Positions 1 through 7,586 of a DNA stretch of 48,200 bases are shown piece after piece. The stretch comes from CADEDV01 sp964412375 (GTDB lineage Bacteria > Bacteroidota > Bacteroidia > Chitinophagales > Chitinophagaceae), in the NCBI GenBank assembly GCA_964412375.1, contig CAYPOD010000026.1, positions 1 to 48,200 of the forward strand, written 5' to 3'. The notes under the pieces were generated by a model. It saw only the letters and a list, made by a program, of their open reading frames with translations. It was not told the DNA's origin and ran no database searches. Position 1 is the stretch's first letter. Every line of letters starts with the position of its first letter. The position numbers and the translations under genes are program-made.

Positions 1-103
1 ATTTTTTATTCAGCATGTAAACCTTAATTATGTAATTTGTCGCAAAATAGAGAAAAGTTGCTTTCCGGTCGCAGGTTTCAGATCGCTTATAACATTGTTT
101 TGT

Positions 104-131
104 AAAAGCATGACCGGTTTGATGCTTTTTT
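104..131. terminator. Possible terminator-like hairpin upstream of the sugar kinase
   Basis: An 8-bp perfect stem (AAAAGCAT at 104-111, ATGCTTTT at 122-129) encloses a 10-base loop, with two more T after the stem. It could end an unseen gene entering from the left edge or lie in the 5' leader of the kinase at 169. The stem is AT-rich and the tail short, so the terminator reading is weak. Nothing else is recognisable in bases 1-168. Confidence 0.3.
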
Positions 132-168
132 CCAGGTAACAGCAGCTAAACTGAAATTAACTTCAAAG

Positions 169-1011
169 ATGTCTTCAGCAATATTGATAGCTGACAGCGG
201 CGCCACCAAAGCGGAGTGGTGCCTGCTTTATGATGGCAAACAAAAAACTGTTTTCACACAGGGTATCAGCCCATATTTTCTTTCGACTGAACAAATACGG
301 GATCTGCTGGAAAAAGAACTGAAGCCAAAGCTTCGCAATATCCAGGTGGACAAAGTCTATTATTATGGTACAGGGTGTGCCAATATCGCCAATGCCCGTT
401 CAGTGCAAAAGGCCATTAAGTCTGTTTTTTCAAAAGCAAAGGTGGATGTCCAGCATGACCTGATGGCGGCTGCACGGGCTTTATGCGGACGAAAAAAAGG
501 AATTGCCTGCATCCTCGGCACCGGCTCCAATTCCTGTTATTACAACGGCAAAAGAATAGTAAAGAACAGCCCGGGTCTTGGTTATGTGCTGGGCGACGAA
601 GGCAGCGGGGCATACCTTGGTAAAAAAGTGATCCAGTATTACTTGTACAAAACTTTTGATGAAGAACTGAGAGGACGGTTTGACCTTACTTATACAACCA
701 ATGCTGCTGAGATACTGGAGAATGTTTACAAGAAACCTTTGCCTAACCGCTACCTGGCAGGGTTTGCCCGTTTCCTGGCAGAGAACCGGGGACACTATAT
801 GATTGAAAATATTATTGAAGATGGTTTGAATGATTTCTTCTTTAACCATCTTTGTAAATACCGGGAAACATGGACCTCACCGGTGAATTTTGCCGGCGGT
901 ATCGCATTTGGTTTTAAAGATGTGTTGCAGCAACTTTGTAATAGTTATGAATTCGAGTTGGGCAAAGTGATGAAAAATCCTATGCCCGGCCTTGTTGAAT
1001 ATCATAGTTAA
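169..1011 (+). CDS. BadF/BadG-family amino-sugar kinase (MurNAc/GlcNAc kinase, MurK-like)
   Basis: A 280-residue cytoplasmic kinase of the ASKHA fold (BadF/BadG/BcrA/BcrD family). Visible motifs are the phosphate-1 loop DSGATK (residues 9-14), a candidate catalytic Asp in QHD (97), the phosphate-2 loop GTGSN (117-121) and GDEGSGA (142-148). The family includes N-acetylglucosamine kinases and MurK, which phosphorylates N-acetylmuramic acid at O6. The stop codon abuts the start of murQ with no gap, so the two are almost certainly co-transcribed and co-translated. That context favours a kinase supplying MurNAc-6-phosphate (and perhaps GlcNAc-6-phosphate) in peptidoglycan salvage; the substrate is inferred, not visible. 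Length and motif order are normal for the family. Confidence 0.85.
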   Translation: MSSAILIADSGATKAEWCLLYDGKQKTVFTQGISPYFLSTEQIRDLLEKELKPKLRNIQVDKVYYYGTGCANIANARSVQKAIKSVFSKAKVDVQHDLMAAARALCGRKKGIACILGTGSNSCYYNGKRIVKNSPGLGYVLGDEGSGAYLGKKVIQYYLYKTFDEELRGRFDLTYTTNAAEILENVYKKPLPNRYLAGFARFLAENRGHYMIENIIEDGLNDFFFNHLCKYRETWTSPVNFAGGIAFGFKDVLQQLCNSYEFELGKVMKNPMPGLVEYHS

Positions 1012-1839
1012 ATGACGGGATTTATGGCATTTGAAAAAATAACCGAACAGTCAAGCAATTATCGCCACCTGGAAAAGATGTCGGTGGGTGATTTGCTGAT
1101 CAATATTAATAAAGAAGACCAGACTGTTCCGGCTGCTGTGGGAAAAGCAATTCCTCAAATTGAAAGGCTGGTGGAAGTTGTCAGCGATAAGATGCTGATG
1201 GGTGGCAGGTTGTTTTATATTGGTGCCGGTACCAGTGGCCGCCTGGCAGTGGTGGATGCCAGCGAATGTCCCCCCACTTATGGGGTGCCCTATGGCCTGG
1301 TGGTGGCCATCATTGCCGGGGGAGATAAAGCTATCACCACTGCAGTTGAATTTGCAGAAGACGACAAAGAGCAGGGATGGAAAGATTTGCAGGAACATAA
1401 TGTTAGTGATAAAGATGTGGTGATTGGTATTGCTGCCAGCGGCACCACCCCTTATGTGATTGGCGCTTTGGAGGAATGCCGCAATAGGGGAATTGTTACC
1501 GGCAGTATTTCCTGTAACCCTGATTCACCGGTTAGTGCCGCAGCTGATTTTCCGATCGAAGTGGTAGTGGGCCCGGAGTTTGTTACAGGCAGTACAAGAA
1601 TGAAAAGCGGCACCGCACAAAAACTGGTGCTGAACATGATCTCCACTTCTGCTATGATACAACTGGGAAGGGTAGAAGATAATAAGATGGTGAATATGCA
1701 ACTAACAAACGATAAGTTGGTTGACAGGGGAACCAAAATGCTGATGGAAAGGGTGAAGCTGGATGATTATGAAAAAGCAAAAGCATTACTGCTCAAACAC
1801 GGTAGTGTTAAAAAAGCAACAGAAACTTTCTCCAAATAG
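1012..1839 (+). CDS. murQ: N-acetylmuramic acid 6-phosphate etherase MurQ
   Basis: MurQ cleaves the D-lactyl ether of MurNAc-6-phosphate to give GlcNAc-6-phosphate and D-lactate, in cell-wall sugar recycling. The 275-residue product has the SIS fold with the sugar-phosphate loop GAGTSGR (71-77), the signature ASECPPTYG (83-91) holding the catalytic Glu85, and a second loop AASGTTPYV (141-149). The ATG at 1012 follows the upstream stop codon directly; an internal ATG at 1024 (MAFEKITEQ) is also compatible with where family members start. It is shorter than E. coli MurQ (about 300 residues), as is common in Bacteroidota. The preceding kinase would make its substrate. Confidence 0.95.
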   Translation: MTGFMAFEKITEQSSNYRHLEKMSVGDLLININKEDQTVPAAVGKAIPQIERLVEVVSDKMLMGGRLFYIGAGTSGRLAVVDASECPPTYGVPYGLVVAIIAGGDKAITTAVEFAEDDKEQGWKDLQEHNVSDKDVVIGIAASGTTPYVIGALEECRNRGIVTGSISCNPDSPVSAAADFPIEVVVGPEFVTGSTRMKSGTAQKLVLNMISTSAMIQLGRVEDNKMVNMQLTNDKLVDRGTKMLMERVKLDDYEKAKALLLKHGSVKKATETFSK

Positions 1840-1870
1840 TTTGATATTTTATGGCTGCGGGTTATCTTGT
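1840..1870 (+). promoter_or_regulatory. Candidate promoter of the threonine operon
   Basis: TTTG at 1840-1843, starting directly after the murQ stop codon, is followed after exactly 19 bases by TATCTTGT (1863-1870), a partial match to the Bacteroidota -7 element TAnnTTTG. Transcription would begin near 1875-1878, upstream of the candidate leader peptide. The -33 word and the spacing are right; the -7 word is imperfect. Confidence 0.45.
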
Positions 1871-1885
1871 GCCTGATTTAACGCC

Positions 1886-1978
1886 TTGATACATTCTTAC
1901 GAACATATCATCTTTTCTCAACTGGTTGCCCCGGCAACAGATTCGTTTGTTATTACATTCACCACCACAATCCGCTAA
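1886..1978 (+). CDS. Candidate threonine/isoleucine-rich leader peptide
   Basis: A short frame of 30 codons starting at TTG (1886) and ending at TAA (1976-1978) lies in the 248-base gap before thrA. Its last codons read Ile-Thr-Phe-Thr-Thr-Thr-Ile-Arg-stop: four Thr and two Ile codons in eight, a composition like the E. coli thr leader peptide. The stop codon sits at the top of a perfect 9-bp hairpin (1968-1988). There is no ATG in frame, so translation would need the TTG or another weak start. The coincidence of Thr/Ile codons, hairpin and position before thrA is the evidence; translation is inferred. Confidence 0.4.
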   Translation: MIHSYEHIIFSQLVAPATDSFVITFTTTIR

Positions 1979-2070
1979 CAGCGGATTGGAATAACCATAT
2001 TATACAAGGGGCGACAAGCTGCAAACGGATAAAGAGTCCTAATTTCAGCTAACTATTCTTTTAGATTCTT
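1968..2070 (+). promoter_or_regulatory. Candidate attenuator of thrABC
   Basis: Two RNA hairpins follow the leader peptide. Hairpin 1 pairs CAATCCGCT (1968-1976) with AGCGGATTG (1980-1988), a perfect 9-bp stem with a 3-base loop. Hairpin 2 pairs AGCTG (2017-2021) with CAGCT (2046-2050), extended inward by AAA/TTT and GGA/TCC, and is followed by a T-rich stretch (2051-2070). The ATCCG of hairpin 1 can instead pair with CGGAT at 2026-2030, which would break hairpin 2. This is the logic of a ribosome-stalling attenuator; stabilities have not been calculated. Confidence 0.35.
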
Positions 2071-2087
2071 CAAATCAAAACGACAAC

Positions 2088-4529
2088 ATGCAGGTCTTAA
2101 AATTCGGCGGTACATCCGTAGCCAATGCCGAAAACATTCAAAAAGTAATGGCCATTGTAAAAACAACTGCGGCTAAAGGGAAAACAGTTGTGGTGGTATC
2201 AGCGCTGGGCGGCGTCACCGACCTGTTGCTCGGGGCCGCTTCATTGGCTGGCGATGGCAATGAAGCTTATAAGGATAAATTAGCCCTGGTGGAACAACGT
2301 CACCTGGAAGCCGTAAAACAATTGCTGCCTGTGGCGCAGCAAAGCCAGTTGCTGAGCCTGGTGAAAAAAAGCTGCAACGAGATAGAAGACATCTGTAATG
2401 GCATTTATTTATTAGGGGAACTCACCAACCGATCAAAAGACCGTATCAGCAGTTATGGTGAATGGTTATCATCACAGATCATTTCGGCAGCCATGAATGC
2501 TGCTGGTATTTCAAATGAATGGGCTGATACACGTCAACTGATACGCACCAATTCCGGTTTCACTGCTGCCGAAGTGGATTTCACCATAACCAACCAGCAA
2601 ATCCATGCGTATTTTAGTTTATCGGCTGCATCACTTTTTATTGTGCCCGGATTTATAGCTTCCGATGCAAACGGGGTGACTACAACGTTGGGCAGGGGTG
2701 GTTCTGATTACACAGCCGCTATCATAGCAGCGGCTTTAATGGCTGCTGTGCTGGAAATATGGACTGATGTTTCAGGTATGATGACTGCAGATCCACGACT
2801 GACCGCCAATGCCCGGATTATTCCGCATATCTCTTACCAGGAAGCAATGGAGCTTTCACATTTTGGTGCCAAGGTTATCTATCCGCCCACCATTCAGCCG
2901 GTGATGGGAAAAAACATTCCGGTATGGATCAAAAACACGTTTGCACCTGCTGATCCCGGCACACTGATCGAATCTACGGCGACAAAGAACGGTAATATCG
3001 TAAGAGGCATTTCCAGTATCAATAATATTGCTTTGCTGAGCCTGGAAGGCAGCGGCATGATCGGTATCCCCGGATTTTCCAAAAGATTGTTTGAAGCACT
3101 GAGCAATGAAAAAATAAATGTCATTCTCATCACGCAGAGTTCTTCTGAGCATTCCATTTGTGTTGGTATTGATGCGGCCCTGGCACCAAAGGCAAAACAG
3201 GTGGTGGATGCGGCGTTCACCAATGAAATTGAATTGGAGAAAGTAGAGCCACTGATCATCGAGGATGGTCTTTCCATTGTGGCATTGGTGGGAGAAAATA
3301 TGAAAAGCCACCCCGGTATCAGCGGCCGCATGTTCAGCGCCATGGGCAGAAATGGGGTGAATATCCGGGCCATTGCACAGGGGTCGTCTGAGAAAAATAT
3401 CTCTGCCGTTATTTCCACCCGTGATGTCCGCAAAGCGATCAACGTTTTGCATGAAGAATTTTTTGAAACGACTTACAAACAAGTCAACCTTTTTATTACA
3501 GGCACAGGTAATGTCGGCTCTAAATTGTTGGACCAGTTGCAACAGCAGCTAGAACTTTTGCAGGAGCAAAAAAAATTACAATTACGGGTGGTTGGACTCA
3601 GCAATAGCCGCAAAATGCTGATTGATGAAGATGGAATTTCATTAAATAACTGGAAAGAAAGATTAGATGCCGGTGAACCAGCCGATCTGCAGCAGTATAT
3701 TGACAGCATCATCAGCAGAAATCTCCGCAATTCTGTATTTGTAGATATTACTGCCAATGATAAAGTAGCAGGTATCTATGAACAGATACTTCAAAAAAGT
3801 ATTTCGGTGGTGGCTTGTAACAAAGTGGCTGCTTCGTCTGCTTACAGTAACTACCAGAAACTAAAGGACCTTGCCCGTGAATATAATTGCCAGTTTTTGT
3901 TTGAAACCAATGTCGGTGCCGGTTTACCCGTGATCGCCACCCTGAACGACCTGGTTCATACCGGAGACAGGGTGCATAAGATACAAGCGGTGCTGAGCGG
4001 CACCCTGAATTTTGTATTCAACAACTATGACGGCAGCCGCAAATTTGCTGATGTGGTGAAACAGGCACAGGATGAAGGCTACACAGAGCCTGATCCGCGG
4101 CTTGACCTCAGCGGCACCGATGTGATGCGAAAGATCATGATACTGGCAAGAGAAGCAGGAGTGAAGATAGAGATGGATGAAATTGCCAATAATTCATTTA
4201 TGCCCGAATCCTGCATGAAAGGCAGCGTGGAGGATTTTTACAGGGAAATGGGAAATGAAGAGGCTCATTTCAAACATCTGCTGGAAAAAGCCAATGAAGC
4301 TGGGTGTAAACTGAAATTTGTAGCTTCTTATGATGAAGGGAAAGCATCTGTTGGGCTGCAGCATATTGACCCGGCGCATAACCTCTATCATTTGTATGGG
4401 AAAGACAATATTGTACTTTTCTATACTGACAGGTACAAGGATCAGCCACTGGTGGTAAAAGGCGCCGGCGCAGGGGCTGATGTAACTGCCAGCGGGGTGT
4501 TTGCAGATATTATGAGAGCAAGCAAATAA
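2088..4529 (+). CDS. thrA: Bifunctional aspartate kinase / homoserine dehydrogenase ThrA
   Basis: An 813-residue fusion catalysing the first (aspartate to aspartyl-phosphate) and third (aspartate semialdehyde to homoserine) steps of the threonine/methionine branch. The N-terminal kinase opens with KFGGTSV (5-11); the middle part (roughly 310-460) holds paired ACT domains for allosteric control, typically by threonine; the C-terminal dehydrogenase begins at the NAD(P) loop GTGNVG (near 471) and runs to the end. Length matches E. coli ThrA (820). It heads thrA-thrB-thrC. No frameshift or missing core motif is visible. Regulation may also act through the leader at 1840-2070. Confidence 0.97.
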   Translation: MQVLKFGGTSVANAENIQKVMAIVKTTAAKGKTVVVVSALGGVTDLLLGAASLAGDGNEAYKDKLALVEQRHLEAVKQLLPVAQQSQLLSLVKKSCNEIEDICNGIYLLGELTNRSKDRISSYGEWLSSQIISAAMNAAGISNEWADTRQLIRTNSGFTAAEVDFTITNQQIHAYFSLSAASLFIVPGFIASDANGVTTTLGRGGSDYTAAIIAAALMAAVLEIWTDVSGMMTADPRLTANARIIPHISYQEAMELSHFGAKVIYPPTIQPVMGKNIPVWIKNTFAPADPGTLIESTATKNGNIVRGISSINNIALLSLEGSGMIGIPGFSKRLFEALSNEKINVILITQSSSEHSICVGIDAALAPKAKQVVDAAFTNEIELEKVEPLIIEDGLSIVALVGENMKSHPGISGRMFSAMGRNGVNIRAIAQGSSEKNISAVISTRDVRKAINVLHEEFFETTYKQVNLFITGTGNVGSKLLDQLQQQLELLQEQKKLQLRVVGLSNSRKMLIDEDGISLNNWKERLDAGEPADLQQYIDSIISRNLRNSVFVDITANDKVAGIYEQILQKSISVVACNKVAASSAYSNYQKLKDLAREYNCQFLFETNVGAGLPVIATLNDLVHTGDRVHKIQAVLSGTLNFVFNNYDGSRKFADVVKQAQDEGYTEPDPRLDLSGTDVMRKIMILAREAGVKIEMDEIANNSFMPESCMKGSVEDFYREMGNEEAHFKHLLEKANEAGCKLKFVASYDEGKASVGLQHIDPAHNLYHLYGKDNIVLFYTDRYKDQPLVVKGAGAGADVTASGVFADIMRASK

Positions 4530-4620
4530 AAAATAAGAAATACTAAATAAGAAATGTGAAAGTTGAATAGAGGGAATACCCTTTTTAACTCCTCATTTTT
4601 TGTTTCTTATTTCTCATTAT
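4530..4620. repeat. Palindromic purine/pyrimidine spacer between thrA and thrB
   Basis: Immediately after the thrA stop, AAATAAGAAA occurs twice (4531-4540, 4545-4554) and its exact reverse complement TTTCTTATTT occurs at 4603-4612. Near the centre AGGG (4571-4574) pairs with CCCT (4579-4582) across AATA. The whole 90 bases can fold into one long imperfect hairpin: a purine-rich left arm and a pyrimidine-rich right arm. It splits an otherwise tight operon. Confidence 0.6.
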
Positions 4621-4626
4621 ACAAGT

Positions 4627-5544
4627 ATGAAGCAAGTAGTAATCAAGTCACCAGCAACAGTCGCTAATCTCGTATGCGGCTTCGATATTCTCGGGATGGC
4701 CCTGCATGAGCCTTATGATGTGATGGAGTTTTCACTGCTGGATGAACCAAAAGTGGTAATCCATAACAAGGATACATTCAACCTGCCTACGGAGCCGGAA
4801 AAGAATGTAGCAGGGGTAGTGTTGCTTTCTATTGTGGAAAGAATGGAAAACAAAATGGGTTTTGAGGTGACAATAGATAAAAAAATAAAACCCGGCAGCG
4901 GTTTAGGGTCCAGTGCAGCCAGCGCAGCAGGCGCTGCTGTCGGTGCCAATCTTTTGCTGGGAAATATTTTCAGCCATGATGAACTGGTACAGTTTGCGAT
5001 GAATGGTGAAAAACTGGCATCGGGGGTGAAACATGCTGATAATATCACTCCTTGCATCATGGGAGGAGTGACGCTTATCCGTTCCATCCATCCTCTGGAT
5101 ATTGTTCCGCTGGCATCCCCCGGTCTTTTTGTAACTGTTGTTCATCCGCAGATAGAAGTGCGAACTTCTGATGCAAGACAGATCCTGCGGCAACAGGTTT
5201 TTTTAAAAGATGCGATCAAACAGTGGGGCAATATTGCAGGACTGGTGGCCGGGTTTATGAAAGACGATCATGCCCTGATAGGTCGTTCACTGGAAGATGT
5301 GCTCATCGAGCCGGTCCGCAGCATTCTTATTCCCGGTTTTGATGAAGTGAAAAGCAAATGCAAAGAAGCGGGTGCATTGGGCGGCGGCATTTCAGGTTCC
5401 GGACCTTCGGTTTTCATGCTGAGCAAAGACCGGGAAACAGCTATTGCTGTTGCGGCAGTAATGAAAGAGGTTTATACCCGTATCGGGATCGGGTTCAATA
5501 CATATGTAACCACCATCAATAATAAAGGCGTTGAAATATTATAG
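4627..5544 (+). CDS. thrB: Homoserine kinase ThrB
   Basis: A GHMP-family kinase of 305 residues that phosphorylates homoserine, the step before threonine synthase. The ATP-binding signature PGSGLGSSAASA lies at residues 89-100, and the C-terminal glycine-rich segment GGGISGSGPS is present. I place the start at the ATG at 4627 (MKQVVIKSPAT), where the family's conserved N terminus begins; an in-frame ATG at 4600 lies inside the palindromic spacer and would add nine unconserved residues. Its end overlaps the thrC start by 14 bases, consistent with translational coupling. Confidence 0.96.
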   Translation: MKQVVIKSPATVANLVCGFDILGMALHEPYDVMEFSLLDEPKVVIHNKDTFNLPTEPEKNVAGVVLLSIVERMENKMGFEVTIDKKIKPGSGLGSSAASAAGAAVGANLLLGNIFSHDELVQFAMNGEKLASGVKHADNITPCIMGGVTLIRSIHPLDIVPLASPGLFVTVVHPQIEVRTSDARQILRQQVFLKDAIKQWGNIAGLVAGFMKDDHALIGRSLEDVLIEPVRSILIPGFDEVKSKCKEAGALGGGISGSGPSVFMLSKDRETAIAVAAVMKEVYTRIGIGFNTYVTTINNKGVEIL

Positions 5545-6823
5545 TACCAATAAGATGGCCGGAGTTGTTTCTTTTAAAGAAGCAACGATCAGGGGGCAGG
5601 CGCCTGATAAAGGATTGTATTTCCCGGAAAAAATAAATCCTGTTGATCCATCACTCATTGCCGGGATCGAAAATTTTACCAATGAAGAAATAGCTTACCG
5701 GGTCATCCGGCCTTATGTAGGTGATGAAATTCCGGAAGAAGAACTGTTTCGCATTGTTTCAGAAACGGTCAATTTCCCGTTCCCGCTGGTGAAAGTGAAT
5801 GAAAATATTTTTTCACTGGAATTATTTCATGGACCCACACTGGCTTTTAAAGATGTGGGAGCCCGGTTCATGAGCAGGTGTCTCGGTTATTTTGTTAAAA
5901 GCGGCGAGCCCGTTACGGTATTAGTAGCCACTTCCGGCGACACCGGCGGGGCTGTAGCGAATGGGTTTTTTGATGTGGATGGAGTGAATGTTGTCATTCT
6001 TTATCCTTCGGGTAAGGTTAGCCCTGTGCAGGAAAAACAACTGACATCGTTGGGAAAAAACATTCATGCACTTGAAGTGCAGGGAACCTTTGATGATTGC
6101 CAGGCAATGGTTAAACAGGCTTTTGCAGATGAAGAACTGGGCAGGAAGCTATTTCTTACTTCAGCCAATTCCATCAATGTGGCCCGCTGGCTGCCGCAAC
6201 AGTTTTATTATTTTTTTGCCTTCAAACAATGGGCAGACAAAGACAATCCTCCTGTCATATCTGTGCCCAGCGGGAATTTTGGAAATATATGCGCCGGAAT
6301 TTTAGCCATGCAATCAGGTCTGCCGGTCAAACATTTTATTGCAGCCTGCAATGTGAACGATGTGGTAAGTGAATACCTGCAAACACAACAACTGAATCCA
6401 AAGCAAGCTGTAGCAACGTTGAGCAATGCAATGGATGTTGGCAATCCCAGCAATTTTGTCAGGATACTGGAAATATTCCGTCATAATTTTCCGGAAATAA
6501 AAAGCAAATTGTCTTCCGGCACTATCACTGATGAGGAAACAGAGGGAGTGATAAAGGAAGTTTGGGAAAACTACAATTATCTCTTAGATCCCCACGGGGC
6601 CGTTGGTTACCTGGCTTTACATAGTTACTTGCAAGATCAACCGGGAGATAAAGGGATTTTTTTGGAAACAGCACACCCTGTAAAATTTCCACAGGCAGTG
6701 GAAAAGATTACCGGCAAAGCCATCACTATTCCTGCATCATTGGGTAAGTTAATGCAGCAGCCCAAATCATCTATACTTATCAACCCGGATTTTGATCAGT
6801 TGAAACAATACCTGCTGCAATAG
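5531..6823 (+). CDS. thrC: Threonine synthase ThrC
   Basis: A PLP enzyme converting O-phosphohomoserine to threonine. The start is the TTG at 5531: it gives the N terminus MKYYSTN, which is conserved in threonine synthases, whereas the first ATG (5555) would remove it. The PLP Lys is K107 in HGPTLAFKDVG, and the phosphate-binding region includes ATSGDTGGAV. At 430 residues it is the long (E. coli-like) type. It overlaps thrB by 14 bases, so its weak start is probably served by ribosomes finishing thrB. It ends the thrABC operon. Confidence 0.97.
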   Translation: MKYYSTNKMAGVVSFKEATIRGQAPDKGLYFPEKINPVDPSLIAGIENFTNEEIAYRVIRPYVGDEIPEEELFRIVSETVNFPFPLVKVNENIFSLELFHGPTLAFKDVGARFMSRCLGYFVKSGEPVTVLVATSGDTGGAVANGFFDVDGVNVVILYPSGKVSPVQEKQLTSLGKNIHALEVQGTFDDCQAMVKQAFADEELGRKLFLTSANSINVARWLPQQFYYFFAFKQWADKDNPPVISVPSGNFGNICAGILAMQSGLPVKHFIAACNVNDVVSEYLQTQQLNPKQAVATLSNAMDVGNPSNFVRILEIFRHNFPEIKSKLSSGTITDEETEGVIKEVWENYNYLLDPHGAVGYLALHSYLQDQPGDKGIFLETAHPVKFPQAVEKITGKAITIPASLGKLMQQPKSSILINPDFDQLKQYLLQ

Positions 6824-6837
6824 TAGCCGGAGCTTTT

Positions 6838-6845
6838 TATCTTTG
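6838..6845 (+). promoter_or_regulatory. -7 promoter element (TATCTTTG) of the gene at 6862
   Basis: TATCTTTG exactly matches the Bacteroidota -7 consensus TAnnTTTG, 16 bases before the ATG at 6862. No TTTG sits at the expected -33 position. It gives the unknown gene its own promoter after thrC. Confidence 0.5.
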
Positions 6846-6861
6846 CAGCGGAGTATGTCTC

Positions 6862-7428
6862 ATGCATGATATAGAACCTTTTTACAACTGGCGCCACATC
6901 TATGTGAGTGAAGAAGATCAGCGGTCGCCTTTTTTCGGCCGACAGTATTCGGAGTTTGAGTTTTCCCAAACCGTTTACAATTATTATATCCATCCGCAAT
7001 GGGATGATTTTGGCAGCCGCACCCTCTACCTGAAAGTGCTGCTGGCCGATTATGAAGAACGCTATGCCGTCATCGAACTGATCGGCGAATGGAATGATGC
7101 GGTGGAGAATGATATTATGGAACTTAAGCGGGAGGTGCTGGAGAAATTCATGTGGGAGGGCATCCATAAATTCATTTTCATCGGGGAAAATGTGCTGAAC
7201 TATCACAGTGACGGTAAGGATTATTATGAAGAATTATACGAAGAGCTGTCAGAAGAAAACGGGTGGGCTGTTTGTTTAAACATGCCTGAGCAGACACAAT
7301 ATGACTTTAAACATGCCCGTCTTAACCGTTACCTTGAATTAATGGAACTGGAAAACTGGCGAACCTACAAGCCCTTTCACCTGTTTAAAAAAATTGACAA
7401 CGAAATTTCTGCCCGTTTACAGGCCTGA
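6862..7428 (+). CDS. Conserved hypothetical acidic protein
   Basis: I do not recognise this 188-residue protein with certainty. It has no signal peptide or membrane segment, is acidic, and is rich in Tyr, Trp and Glu, with a charged cluster DYYEELYEELSEENGW near residues 122-137. The pattern of a strand (YAVIELIGEW), a helix (ENDIMELKREVLEKF), a strand (HKFIFIGENV) and another helix and strand (GWAVCLNMP) resembles a STAS/SpoIIAA-like alpha-beta fold, but that is only an impression. It stands between the thr and sdh operons with its own -7 element, so it is probably a single-gene unit. Confidence 0.75.
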   Translation: MHDIEPFYNWRHIYVSEEDQRSPFFGRQYSEFEFSQTVYNYYIHPQWDDFGSRTLYLKVLLADYEERYAVIELIGEWNDAVENDIMELKREVLEKFMWEGIHKFIFIGENVLNYHSDGKDYYEELYEELSEENGWAVCLNMPEQTQYDFKHARLNRYLELMELENWRTYKPFHLFKKIDNEISARLQA

Positions 7429-7543
7429 CAGGCAGCATGTTTCTAATTCCTGGTATGCTCGTGATGATAAATAGTACATTTTGGCTTAATTAATTCATCA
7501 TAAGAAACTGACAGGTTTCCTGATTTATTTGGCTATCGGATAG

Positions 7544-7551
7544 TATTTTTG
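7544..7551 (+). promoter_or_regulatory. -7 promoter element (TATTTTTG) of the sdh operon
   Basis: TATTTTTG matches TAnnTTTG and lies 35 bases before the sdhC ATG. A TTTG lies too close (12 bases upstream) to be a regular -33 element. The rest of the 158-base gap holds only short weak inverted repeats, for example GAAAC/GTTTC around TGACAG near 7504-7519. Confidence 0.45.
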
Positions 7552-7586
7552 CGCCAAATTAGATTACTCTACCAAGATTTGCATAT

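Noticed and set aside
1851..1889. 12-codon ATG frame just upstream of the Thr-rich leader frame
   Set aside because: It starts before the predicted transcription start, has no notable composition, and ends inside the TTG of the better candidate.
7429..7586. Terminator after the gene at 6862
   Set aside because: Only weak 5-6 bp repeats (TGATGA/TCATCA; GAAAC/GTTTC) without a convincing T tract.
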